NCBI GenBank assembly: GCA_963678705.1
Contig: OY783207.1
Location: 8,370,001-8,434,000 of the forward strand
DNA: 64,000 bases
Direction: 5' to 3'
Source of the DNA: Panorpa germanica
Taxonomy: Eukaryota > Arthropoda > Insecta > Mecoptera > Panorpidae
The stretch's first letter is position 1, and every line of letters starts with the position of its first letter. A program made the position numbers and the translations under genes. Shown here piece after piece: positions 1 to 62,456 of the stretch. Under the pieces are notes generated by a model. That model saw nothing but the letters and a program-made list of their open reading frames with translations. It did no database searches and was not told where the DNA came from.

Positions 1-1854
<1,854 letters not shown>

Positions 1855-3000
1855 AACAGAATTCAACTTGTTAACAACACCTCATAATTTTATACTGAAT
1901 ATTAAAAAGTGTAAAACGAAACAATGAGATCATTCTATATATAACAAAGTAGTATTACATTAACGAAATAGTTATAATAGAATAAAATGTATTACACGTG
2001 CATTAATAATTACCACAGGTAACAAAAAAAAAAGGTCATACAAAGAAAAGACAGGTATGGAGCGTTGAAACATATTAAAATGATCCGTACAATGCAACTG
2101 AATAAAATACGATAAATATACTAACTACAAAAGTAAAATAACGTTTTATATTTTAAATATTTACCGTGAAAACAATTTTTTGCTGAAGCACACGTTAAAT
2201 TATTAACTACTGCTGTTTGCTATTGAAAACGAAGGCAAATTTGTACAATCAATGAGCCACCATACTTTTTTATTTAACACAAATTAATAATATTTCTTTA
2301 TTATAAATATTATTATCACTATATTGTAATCAAAAATAAATCTTTATTAAGTATTATTTGATTAAATTTATTACGAATATGTAATCATGAATTAAATGTC
2401 TGAGGCTGCCTGGTTGTAAAATAGAATCGATTACGAGTATAATGTGGTCGGTGCTGCAACGCATGTCGCACGCAGGACTGCTTACCAACTTAAGAAACCA
2501 GAATACGCTAAAAATGGCTCGGAAAATAAAATAAATATTAAATATTGCAGCAAATGTATTAATTAGACTAAATTAGTAATATTTATCAGTTATACATTTT
2601 AATTTAGTATGCTTAGTATTTAAATAAATGTAGTAACAGTATAGACTTACATATAATCAATAATTTAATGTGAATAATGCCGACGAAGTAACACTCTTAC
2701 GCTATCTATTGACCGCATCCAATGATTCAAGCGCGCCAGTTTAAAAACTGTAAATTTAAAATATTGAACAAAAAATGAATAAAACATTTTTTACTCTTGT
2801 TATAATATATTTATTATTGCTGATAGGAGGCATGTATAGAAATACATAATACTATATATTTACCATTGCATATTTCATAAATATTTTATTGCTAAAAATA
2901 GATGATTATTTTTTAAAATTTGGCACGAAATATGGTCGATTGACGCCAAAACCCTAAATGAATGAATGATAATGAATGATTGGGTTGACGACTATAAAAT
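1855..3000. other. Intergenic space between GABA-B-R2 3' end and Chk1
   Basis: This is AT-rich sequence with many stops in all frames. It should hold the Chk1 promoter and 5' untranslated region and the GABA-B-R2 3' untranslated end. I recognise no other gene or repeat here. Confidence 0.6.
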
Positions 3001-3006
3001 TTTATT
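3001..3006 (-). promoter_or_regulatory. GABA-B-R2: Candidate poly(A) signal of GABA-B-R2
   Basis: AATAAA on the minus strand lies about 47 bases after the GABA-B-R2 stop codon. The hexamer is common by chance in such AT-rich DNA. Confidence 0.4.
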
Positions 3007-3052
3007 TTGACTTATATAAACATTTAAGGGATTGTATAATGCGATTGTATAT

Positions 3053-51054
<48,002 letters not shown>

Positions 51055-51383
51055 CTAAAACAGTGAAAATATCGTAAAAAACTTGTCTGCTTATTTTATG
51101 GCTCATATATTTTAAGATGTTTTTTTCACGTACATTCTGCTATATTCTACGCAAGAGGTTCGGTTAAATTCTTTTAGGAAATTTCATTATTTCAACATAA
51201 AATATTTTACATTTTTTTGTCATTTTATATGCAAAATGATGAAAGTAAATGTATATTTGTTGTATAATAATAATATTTACATAGTTTTACTTTTTAAATT
51301 ATAAATAGCCTGCTTAAAGTTTATTATTTAAATTGCCAATTCCTTTTTATCTAATTTTATAATAACTTAACATTATGCACATT

Positions 51384-51516
51384 GAGTTCTGTCGTCTCCA
51401 AATATCAACTGTGTTGCCGGCCGTTGGCACACACTACCATGAAAGTAGCTATAACTAATATATACCGTTAACTCATCCGACCAGAATGCAGTTGTAATAT
51501 CTCTGGTCAGTGTTAC
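51384..51516. repeat. Dispersed repeat, copy 2
   Basis: Partner of 42140-42268. The bases just before it (51340-51390) also recur inverted at 12118-12172, so the family may be longer than the shared core. Confidence 0.6.
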
Positions 51517-51935
51517 CAACTAAAAAAATATAATTTCTTTACATATATTTAACATAGAAGAGTTTAACTGTTACATACCATTAAACCGTAAAATTAGGTA
51601 AAAAAAATTACATTAAATAATACACAAGCTTACATTTTGTGTAATAATTATCCCGTAAAACGCAAAACATATATGTTACATTCATGTAATGTATTAATTA
51701 TACAAATCCTAGCAATATTTAATCCAAAAGAGTTTTCTTTTATTATTTAATAACTGTTCTCGAAGCCTTTAATCCTTATAAAGGTGTTCTTAAACAGTTG
51801 TATGAGTATACTAATACGCAAAACGGTAAAATAAGTCACAAAACGTTGTTAATTAGATAAAATCGTTTACGTAACTGTTAACTTTTATTATGTTAGATAC
51901 ACCTTGAATCCACGTGACTGTGTTAAGCGAGATTA

Positions 51936-54900
51936 TCATCCTATATTATAATGTCCCAGGTGTATATTTGTGTTCTTATATTCTTATATGTTTATATGTT
52001 TGGTTCGAATTTTGTATGGCATCTCGAAAACGGCTCCAGGGAAGTTTTTGAAAATTGCCTATTTCGTAGAGAAAAAAATTCTAAGACTTTTGGCGTCCCC
52101 GAATTTTTCCCTGAATTTCCTGGAAACCCGTAATTTTGGAAAAACTGGAAAAAAAGTGATCCCTTTTTTGCTGTATTACTTTTAAGTTGTAAAAGATAGA
52201 AAGTTGAAATTTTGCATGTGTATTAAGCTATTTAATGCTGACATTTCTCAAAAATTAGAATTTCTAAAATAGAAAAAGGGGGGGTTGAAGAAATTCGGGG
52301 GCCCGGTAGGGAACTTTGGAGAAAGTTCATATTCTGGATTGTAGAATAATTAAGTATATTATTAATAAAAAAAAATTCAAAATTTCAAAATTTTATTTGG
52401 GGGCACGGGGGCAGTATTTTCCGAGAGTGAAAATTGTGCTAGAAAGTTGAAATTTTGTATATAGGCTAACCTTGGTAACTTATTTACGAATCGAAAAAAA
52501 AAATCCCAAATTTTGAAAAAAAGTTGGTCAAATAACGCATAAATTGAAAATATTTTTTATTTTGATTAAAAAATAATATTTTTTTAGTCAATTTATATGT
52601 GTGTATATGTGCGCGAGTTTATTTATTATTTCAATTTAAAAATAGAACAGTTAAATATGAAATTTAATTACGAATTATTTTATTGAATTCAAATGATACA
52701 CGCCAAAAAGACGTCGCATTGCGACGGGGGTAAACTCAAGTATATTATAATGACCCAAGTGTATATTTATATTCTTATATGTTTATGTGTTTATATGTTT
52801 GGTTCGAATTTTGTATGGCATCTCGAAAACGGCTCCCGGGAAGTTTTTAAAAATTTCCTATTTCGTAAAGAAAAAAATTCTAAGACTTTTGGCGTCCCCG
52901 GATTTTTCCCTGAATTTCCTGGAAACCCGTAATTTTGGAAAAACTGGAAAAAAAGTGATCCCTTTTTTGCTGTATTACTTTTAATTCGTATAAGATAGAA
53001 AGTTGAAATTTTGCATGTGTATTAAGGTATTCAATGCTGACATTTCTCAAAAATTAGAAATTCAAAAATTGAAAAAGGGGGGATTAAAGAAATTCGGGGG
53101 CCCGGTAGGGAACTTTGGAGAAAATCCATTTTCTGGATTCTAGAATAATTAAGTATATTATTAAAAAAAAAATTTCTAAATTTCTAAATTTTATTGGGGG
53201 GCACGGGGGCAGTATTTGCCGAGAGTAAAAATTGTGCTACAAAGTTGAAATTTTGTATATAGGCTAACCTTGGCAACTTATTTACGAATCGAAAAAAAAA
53301 TCCCAAATTTTGAAAAAAAGTTGTTCAAATATCGCATAAATTCAAAATATTTTTTATTTTGATATAAAAAATGTATTTTCTTAGTCAGTTTGTATGAAAA
53401 ATTAATTGTTATTAAATGTTAAATCAATATAGGACGAGTTTATTTATTATTTCAATTTAAAAATTAAATTTTGACTAGAAATTCAAGCCACTCACAAAAA
53501 ACAAACGTCGCTTGCGACGGGGGTAAAAGCTAGTATATTATAATGTCCCAGGTGTTTGAATCTATTCTTATATTCTTATATGTTTATGATCTTATATGTT
53601 TGGTACTGAATTTTGTATGGCAGCGCGAAAACGGCTCCGGCGATCTTTTTGTAAATTTCCTATTTCGTAGAGAAAAAAATTCTAAGACTTTTGGCGTCCC
53701 CGGATTTTTCCCTGAATTTCCTGGAAACCCGTAATTTTGGAAAAACTGGAAAAAAAGTGATCTCTTTTTTGCTGTATTACTTTTAATTTGGAAAAGATAG
53801 AAAGTTGAAATTTTGCATGTGTATTAATCTATTTAATGTTGACATTTCTCAAAAATTAGAATTTCAAAAATTGAAAAAGGGGGGGTTGAAGAAATTCGGG
53901 GGCCCGGCAGGGAACTTTATAGAAAGTTCATATTCTGGATTGTAGAATAATTAAGTATATTATTATTAAAAAAAAATTCAAAATTTCAAAATTTTATTTG
54001 GGGGCACGGGGGCAGTATTTTCCGAGAGTAAAAATTGTGCTAGAAAGTTGAAATTTTGTATATAGGCTAACCTTGGTAACTTATTTACAAATCGAAAAAA
54101 AAAATCCCAAATTTTGAAAAAAAATTGGTCAAATAACGCATAAATTGAAAATATTTTTTATTATGATAAAAAAAAAATATTTTTTTAATCAATTTATATG
54201 TATGTATATGTGCGCGAGTTTATTTATTATTTCAATTTAAAAATAGAACAGTTAAATATGAAATGTAATTACGAATTATTTTATTGGATTCAAACGATAC
54301 ACGCCTAAAAGACGTCGTTTTGCGACGGGGGTAAACTCAGTCTTATTTATAATGTTCCAAATATATATTTATGATCTTATGATTTTATATGTTTGGTAGT
54401 AAACTTTGTATGGCAACGCGAAGACGGCTCCGTCAATGTTTTTGAAAATTGTCTATTTCGTAGAGAAAAAATTTCTAAGACTTTTGGCGTCTCCGGATTT
54501 ATCCCTGAATTTTCTGGAAACCCGTGATTTTGAAAAAACTGGAAAAAAGTGAGCCCTTTTTTGCTGTATTACTTTTAATTCGTAAAAGATAGAAAGTTGA
54601 AATTTTGCATGTGTATTAAGCTATTTAAGGCTGATATTTCTCAAAAATTAGAAATTCAAAAATTGAAAAGGGGGGGGGGGTTAAAGAAATTCGGGGGCCC
54701 GGTAGGAAACTTTGAAAAAAGTTCATATTCTGAATTCTAGAATAATTAAGTATATTATTAATGAAAAAGAATTCAAAATTTCAAAATTTTATTTGGGAGC
54801 ACGGGGGCTGTATTTTCCGAGAGTAAAAATTGTGCTAGAAAGTTGAAATTTTGTATATAGGCTAACCTTGGTAACTTATTTACGAATCGAAAAAAAAAAT

Positions 54901-55200
54901 TCCAAATTTTGAAAAAAAGTTGGTCAAATAACGCATAAATTGAAAATATTCTTTATTTTGATAAAAAAAAAATATTTTTTTTAGTCAATTTATTATTGAG
55001 CGAGTTTATTATTTATTTCAATTTAAAAATAGAGTTAAATATGGAATGTAATTACGAATTATTTTATTGAATTCAAATCATACACGCCAAAAAGTCATCG
55101 CTTTGCGACGGTGGTAAACTCAAGTGGAATTTAAATTTTTACATGAAGTTTAAGCCACACACAAAAGAAAGACGTCGCTTGCGACGGGGGTAAAAGCTAG
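51936..55200. repeat. Four-unit, 0.8-kb tandem array with Helitron-like ends
   Basis: Units begin near 51936, 52740, 53534 and 54340 with TATATTATAATG(T/A)CCCA-like sequence and share long blocks (GACTTTTGGCGTCCCCG, GGGGGCCCGGTAGGGAAC). Unit ends alternate: GTCGC-N-GCGAC hairpin, GGGGGTAAACTCAAG in odd units and GGGGGTAAAAGCTAG in even units. A short stem-loop about 11 bases before CTAG followed by T is like a Helitron 3' end. The short ORFs repeated in each unit (about 60-80 codons) are not convincing genes. Confidence 0.6.
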
Positions 55201-57114
55201 TTATATTATAAAGTATTTAAATTATAGTCCAGGGGAGTAAAGATTAGAAGTAGAGGCACAATAAATCGTTTAATAACAACTTTTTGGGAACCGCAATTTA
55301 AATTCAATTTTCGTTTTTCTGAATTATTAAAAAAAAGTAGACGACAAAAAAGTTTATTTGAAAAAAAATTATGTAGGTGTTACATGGTTCTTGAACAGAG
55401 GGTTGCATAGCCTGTGGGCGTCTGTGTTGTACAGCTCATAGTTGTTATAGAGGCAGTAGGCAACCAGGCGTAATGTTCAGTGCAATATGAATGCCTCGTC
55501 TTTGTATCTCAAAACTTGATATAGGGTGACTAGTTCTTGAATTATTGCGGGCGTCAAGAGCTGTGTTCTGTGTTATGTGACAAATAGGGTTGGATTTTTT
55601 CCTGTTTTTATTGTATTTCACATATATTACATTTTCAGTGTGTAAGCGGTACATTTGTTGGATTCTATCACCATCTATACAGAAGCAATATATCAAATAA
55701 ATCTGTGACTCGAATTTGATTTTTATTTAAAGCGTTTTATTATTTGTATGGGACATTATTAAAATTTAAAGCTGTAAAATATTGGATATTTATATAATAC
55801 AATAAATAAAGAAGATTATATTAAGGTTGGAACTACACCACTTGTTTTTTGATTTCTTTTTGCTTATATTATATTATCATTGAAAAGTTGTAGAGTATGT
55901 TGTTATCTACCAAAACGCTATTTACAAAATTTTTGTTAGAGTTATTGCTTCAAGATTAAACTGATATTCAAGATAGCGGCCAAACGAAGTGGCGTCTCAA
56001 ACAAAAACCTCAAATTTAAATCCAGGGTTGAAAACTAAATTGCCGTCTTCCCAAAATGTATAGTTCGATGACTAAAATTCTTTTAATTATTTATTATCAT
56101 CCACAAAGAGTGTGTGCAAAGTTTGAGCTCCATAGCTAATCTAGAAATAGTTTAAATCCGATTGTAAACTTTTCACCATAAAGACAAAGGTTGATAGAAT
56201 TGGGTTATACAAACCAGTATAATCAAAGTATAGAACGTCTCCTCAATTAATTAAAAATGTAATCAAAGCTCCTTTAAACGTTAATATTTTGAAATATAAT
56301 TTTACATCAAAAGTTAAAAGATACGAATATATTAAGAAATTCGATGCTTTTTTATTAGAGGAGATTTAATAATCTAAAAAATCCTATCAAAGAAAACATC
56401 TTGATGAGAAATATTGTTAATGTTGTGAACATCCATACCCAAGACTGTTTGAAGTATAAAGAGATATAGAGGATGAATCTACACTGTGACAAAAACTTAG
56501 TAAAAATTACTACGAGTATATGACATTCTATTTCTATGATCACAATAATTTTTACATGAGCATTTGAATACTCCTAGTAGATCATTATAACTTCAACCCA
56601 GGCCTAGCGATGAATCATGAAGATACATAACAGGGCTATTCATCAGGGTTGCTGATGCAATTTGAATTTTGAACCTCATGAACCGGACCAAGACACATAT
56701 GTGAGTGATTTAAACACAGGGAACACGGGGATTTCGAGTTGTGAGTTTAGCGCGAGACATTGGACACAACACTTTAAGATTTGTCCTCTGAGTGGTTGAG
56801 GTAGTTAGGTCGTAGACTCTAACACACGGCCGGCAAAGAATTAACTCACCAAATGATAAGCAAATCATAAATAAACAAATATACTAACCATATTACAAAT
56901 AATGCGAAATATCATCTAGCTGTTGAAAACGTAGTAATATAATAATAAAAAAAACGTTAAGGTTCGAAACTTACAGATCCGTTAAGAGGCCAGACAATAT
57001 ACATATTCTATTGAAATTGATTATTAAGAAATGGATGTTATATATAGCAAGTCATAAAACCATTATAGCACCCTGATGCTATATTGATATAGTAATTTTT
57101 ACTATCAGCGAGAT
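55201..57114. other. Sequence upstream of the visible GABA-B-R2 exons
   Basis: No exon with receptor similarity and no recognised element. Confidence 0.35.
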
Positions 57115-57545
57115 TTAGATTAGGGAACGAAGAAAATGGAAGTAGATACTAGGTGGACGGGGAAGAAAGGAAGTCTGCGAAGCAGAAGTGGACACACTGG
57201 AGTACATAAGGGATGTTTGTGTGGACAGGGTGAGCAGCAGTAGGAAGGTGGAGCAGCTATTAGAAAGGGGAAAGGAAGGGATGGCAGAAGTAATTAGAAG
57301 GAGGAAGTGAAAAACCAGAGGGTTTAAGTCTGAACAGAGAGATAGAGGTAAAAGGCAGGAGGAAGGAAATGAAGTCTGAAGGAAGAAAGAATAGTGGGTT
57401 AATATAGTTAATATAAATATAATAGAGGGTTTGTCGAGAGGGGTTACGCAAGGAAAGTGGTAAGAGACAGACAGGCAAAAAAGAAGGAGAAGCAGAAAAT
57501 GGTGAGGAGGAAAGAGGTGTAGGGTCAAGAGTAGAGGAAGCAAAA
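57115..57545 (+). pseudogene. LINE ORF2 3' fragment, opposite orientation
   Basis: The plus strand reads LGNEENGSRY then VDGEERK, CxxR-like residues and an Arg/Glu-rich tail (SSRKVEQLLERGKEGMAEVI in another frame). It is the same kind of LINE tail as at 39255-39660, with frame shifts. The long minus-strand ORFs here are its antisense shadows. Confidence 0.45.
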
Positions 57546-60500
57546 ATACTTTTGGAAATAGAAAGGTCTAGACTATTTTTATTAGTTGAATTTATATGAA
57601 ATGAATTAAGAATGTAGATTGTAAAGCCGAAAGACACACAATTAATATAATAATAATTATAAATAGTAACTTTTACAGTGTTGTTCTCACAGTGTAAGCA
57701 AGCGTTTAACTTATATCTTTAAGAATAATATAGCATTACAAAGTGACAGATGATACTATAAGCGAATAAATATTTTGTATTGAAATTTAAATCAATATTT
57801 TTATGTGTATCATATTTCAATAATGGTTATGTATTTACTGCTAACTTTGAACGTAGTTGTATCATGGGCGTCCGCAGAAAACATTCGCGGGGGTACGGTC
57901 ATTCTTCCACAACATTTCAGATGTTATTATAGCTCGCGTAAATTTGTATTATTTCTAAATATGGAGGTTATATAAGAGGTGTCACTTTTGCCTCCCTCTG
58001 TGTACGCCTATGACTTTAGTAATGGTAAATGATGAATGATGAATGATTCAGCTAATACATGACAAGAAGACGGTGAACTCCGTGTAAACCAAAACATCAA
58101 TAATAATTCTAAATACGTGTCTGGAACTTATATGCATTTTTAAGTTTCACAAGTCTGACTTGATATAGATTACTGACATAATGAGATTTACAATACGTGT
58201 TTTTATAATGTAATATCAAAGTAAAATAGTTAAGACATTACATCTACTTTGTAACATTTAAGTTCAATTAAGATCGCACGCATCATACTTTATATTTTGA
58301 CAACTACGAACATTATAATAGGTAGATTGTAAGTTTCATATCTTTCTTCTTTATTTTTACGTTCAATTTTTCCTAAATTACCACAAAAAATAATATTACT
58401 ATAACAGGCTTCCCAATTAGCTAGTACGTATTACTGAACGTAAAATAAACACAATAGTAATTTAAATTTTCATTAAAAAGTATTGTAATTGTTTTCCTTC
58501 GGACTTTTTGACCGACCGGCCGGCCTATGTAAATAAGCAAAGGAGATGAATATGTTTTAACGCGTTCTTTTTACTTTTGATATACAAAGTATTTCCGGGA
58601 AGTAGACCTCATGACCTCTGAACCGTATCGATACCCCTGGAGTCAAACTGAATTCGAGGTAAAAGGGATATATCGGTGCAATTCACTGATGCACAAAGAC
58701 CGACATCTAATGGAAGATCAAAAGGTTCTGTTTTGTTTTTGCCAGTTACACATCAGAACTTTTCAACATAAATAAAGAATTCAAAGCTAGGTTTAGAATT
58801 TGACTTATATTATTGCTAATTTGCTAATTTAAATTGAAAATACTTTAATTAATAAATTAAATATAGTACTTATAAAGAAATATTCAAGCAATATTAACAG
58901 TGGGATTTTGAAATCATTTTGAGGTTATTTTTAAACTTTTTATTGAAATATAATTTAATATTATACGTATTATCGTTTTATTTTTTTAAATTTTTAATAA
59001 TTAGAAGTATTTTTGTGACTGTAAGAAACGTCAAATTCCAATTTGCATTCAAGTTGATATTAATTCACTAAAGAAGTGAAATAAGAGTATTTTCTCGCTA
59101 TATATTTCGCTGCGAAATATTATTTTGCGCCTCGAAATTTCCATTTTTTGCCGCTAAAATTTAATTTTTTATTTTGATTGCTTTTTTTTTTTTAATTTTG
59201 TAGGTTATTTTTAAACTTTTAAATGAAATATATTTTAATATTATACATATTGTCGAAGTATTTTTGTGACTGTAATAGATGGCAAATTCCGTTTTGCATC
59301 CAAGTTCATATTAATCCATGCTATTGTTCAATAAAGAAATGAAATAAGAGTACTTTATATATACGAAGTATAAGAACTTCAAAAAGGTTATTCTACCTTT
59401 TAAAATTTGTTCCTCTATGTCGAACCTAACCTAAAACTTCTGCGCTAACTGTTTAAAAATTGAAATTTCAAATATCTACATAATGTAATCATATCTTGTA
59501 AAATGTGAATTTCACTTTGGCGGAATTTTATATTCTTAGTTTTATTGAAATATATCTCTCAAATACAATATTCAAATTTAGACATATATCTATATATACA
59601 TATATACTTTTTATGTAAATAAGTCAATGCATAAGAATTTATTTTCTTCTTTTAGATATTTGGTACGAACATCCTGTGTAGAGCTACATTTATTTAAGGT
59701 TTATGAAACATAATAAAAGTTAGCTGTTACATAAACAATTTTACCTAATATATTATATTATCATATATCATATAATATATATTATAATTAGTATTAGTAT
59801 TTATTGCAGGAAGTTTTTATGCATTAATTTAATATTTTCTAAAATCAAGGTACAAGCAGTTGTGTGTTTCTCTATTTTGTATTAATCAGTATTAGTAGTT
59901 AATTCATTTCATACTCGTATTTGTTCACAACCAAATTAAATGTCCTTTTTAATTGTTAACGTACATAAATCAAATTCAATCCAATTATGTAATTACTAAA
60001 CAGATTTTGTAATTTACTGATTAAAATAACTCATTTACTGATCATATATCAAAGCTGCGTTAAGCTTTAAATAATTTGGCGGCTCATAACGAGCACTGGA
60101 CCAAAACAGAACATGAATAGAGAGATTTTCTCTCTGAATTAAATTGAAATGAGCTTAATTACTCACAAATTGAGTAGGTACACAAAATATTTGTTAAACT
60201 CTTCATTTTTTATTAATAGTATATAAAAGGTATATTTCACCTAAGCAATTTTACTTTGCTTACAACGATATGTGATTTCTTTAAATCCTGGAACTCATGA
60301 CTAATTTTTTTCACATTTTTACTCATGACTGTGGTCTTTAAATCCCTTTTGTTCATAAAATGGGTCATTTAGCATATATGAATTGCTTTGTTTTATCATA
60401 AGGAAGAAAATAGTGTCTGTTTTTCTAATTTCATTACCTTTAATTAGTGCAAAAGCTATTTTAAGATTGAAAAACAAAAGAGTTCGTTTCTTTAATAAAA

Positions 60501-62337
60501 ATTTTGTATTTTCTCAACCGATTAACCGAATTTCAAATTTCAATATTAAAATATTAAAATTTCAATACTAATAAGGAGTAAATGAGACAGTGGCGATTCA
60601 TTCACTCCAGAAAAAGAGATTTAAGATTTAAGATTTAAATAATAGTAACATATAAAAAGATATTTGCGAAAACATTAAATATTGATTAAATACTTGAGCC
60701 CCCACTAAAAAAGAGCATACATTTTAATTACGCTTCTTTCTAACTATTATATTAATGAAATACCTGTGTTTTGTTATTTATCACCCCATACTGTCACAAT
60801 ACCGCCTTGGGACTATTACAAATAAAAGTAAAACTAATCGAAAATAAAGAAGAAACCAATTTAGCAAGGACATTAATGTGAACACATGATATAGTGTCGG
60901 ATAATACGCACACGCTCACGTTTACGCTCACGCACAGGCTACACAGAATTACGCAATGCGTCTGTATCGGTAAAAAACCAATGAGAAATATTTACTAAAA
61001 TATAATATCGTCAAATGTATTAAATAAAAATGTTGTGCATAATTTGAATAAACTGAGCTATAACATTTTCAAAACAGAGTCGCACCGTTCTCTGTGAAAA
61101 TTTACACAGATTCGAATGGACTGAAACAAAACTTTAACCGTATGAATAGTACTGTTAGAAAAGAATATGTTAAGAGCATATGCGTCTCGTCAAAGATTTC
61201 TTACGCCGTATTATTAGAGATAAAGACGCTTTTAATTCAGCAGCTTAACCATCACTTATTTTATATTATAAATAGAATTTAATTAAAATATTAAAGTATC
61301 AAGAATTACAGTCTTATCTAAAAATCTACAAGACAGTATTGTATTAATTGAATCATTTTATTATTTTAATTAATATTATCTTAGTAATGCTTTTGGTTTT
61401 CTATTCAAACCTCTTTTATTATTTCATGTAGCCAGAGCCGAATTATCGCGTTTTATCTTCAGACTATCGGGACTTCTATATATTGAAATCAATCACAAGT
61501 TTCCTCATTCCCCTGAGATTCGATATATCGAGGTTGCACTGTAGAACATTTAATGTTTTCTATTCATTACCGAAGAAACGACAAAACAAGAGCAAAACTG
61601 TAAAACACAAAGCAACGCAGAACGGTGTTACAAGGTATTACTTCATAAATGATTCTCTTCACTTAAGAAACAAAATAATATAAATACATTTTTCGGGGCC
61701 TCAGGGGACGCCTTCGCGATGATCCGCCACTGCATATACCCTATTATTTTTAATTAAATCCACTCGAAATTACTTTCTATATTTTGATTTCGTATCGTTA
61801 ATATAAAAACAATAAAACCAGGCTTTTAAATTGCTTCTTAATAACATTTATTTATCTACCGCAATAAACGGTTTGAACGGTTGGTTACTTCAGTCATTTT
61901 ATTTCTAATTGCTATTTATTTAGATTGAACAGCGTGGGTCCTTCCAGTTCGGACAGCTAGGTTGCCCATACATCTTGCACAAAATAAATTATTGTAAATT
62001 CTAAATAATATACGGCTACTGTAATGTACCTTTGAGAGTATATCCATCCTGGTAGATACATTTTACAAGAACCATTAATCTTGCTGTTATTCAGCACAAT
62101 ACAAAAACAACATAATATTGCAAAGGTATACGAATAGGGGTATGGCCAACCCGCACCCACAGCCCCTTGTTAAGAGAGTAGGATGTGAATCTTTACTGGA
62201 AAATGAGAATAACCAGTACTGTTACTTTAGTAAATATTTCAATACTGTGATATACTAGTAGTAGTTGTATCTATTTTTCTTAACAATGCAAAATATGAGT
62301 TATATTACCAACAGTTCAAATATTAAAAAAAAAAAAT
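57546..62337. other. Sequence upstream of the visible GABA-B-R2 exons
   Basis: AT-rich. A diverged direct repeat (GAGGTTATTTTTAAACTTTT...GCATCCAAGTT) occurs at about 58920-59060 and 59200-59310. I find no receptor exon, so the first exons probably lie beyond 64000. Confidence 0.35.
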
Positions 62338-62456
62338 ACCGTCACGATGATTTTATACCGTCACGATGATTTTATACCGTCACGATGATTTTATACCGTC
62401 ACGATGATTTTATATCGTCACGATGATTTTATACCGTCACGATGATTTTATATCGT
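62338..62456. repeat. 19-bp minisatellite
   Basis: ACCGTCACGATGATTTTAT repeated six times with C/T changes, ending in an inverted partial copy (TATCGTGACAG). Confidence 0.9.

Noticed and set aside
51951..53734. Repeated 60-80-codon ORFs (FGSNFVWHLENGSRE...)
   Set aside because: They are short, differ in length between units and follow the tandem array; no start context or domain.
57115..57637. Leucine/serine-rich minus-strand ORFs of 125-142 codons
   Set aside because: They are antisense to a purine-rich LINE tail on the plus strand; composition explains them.
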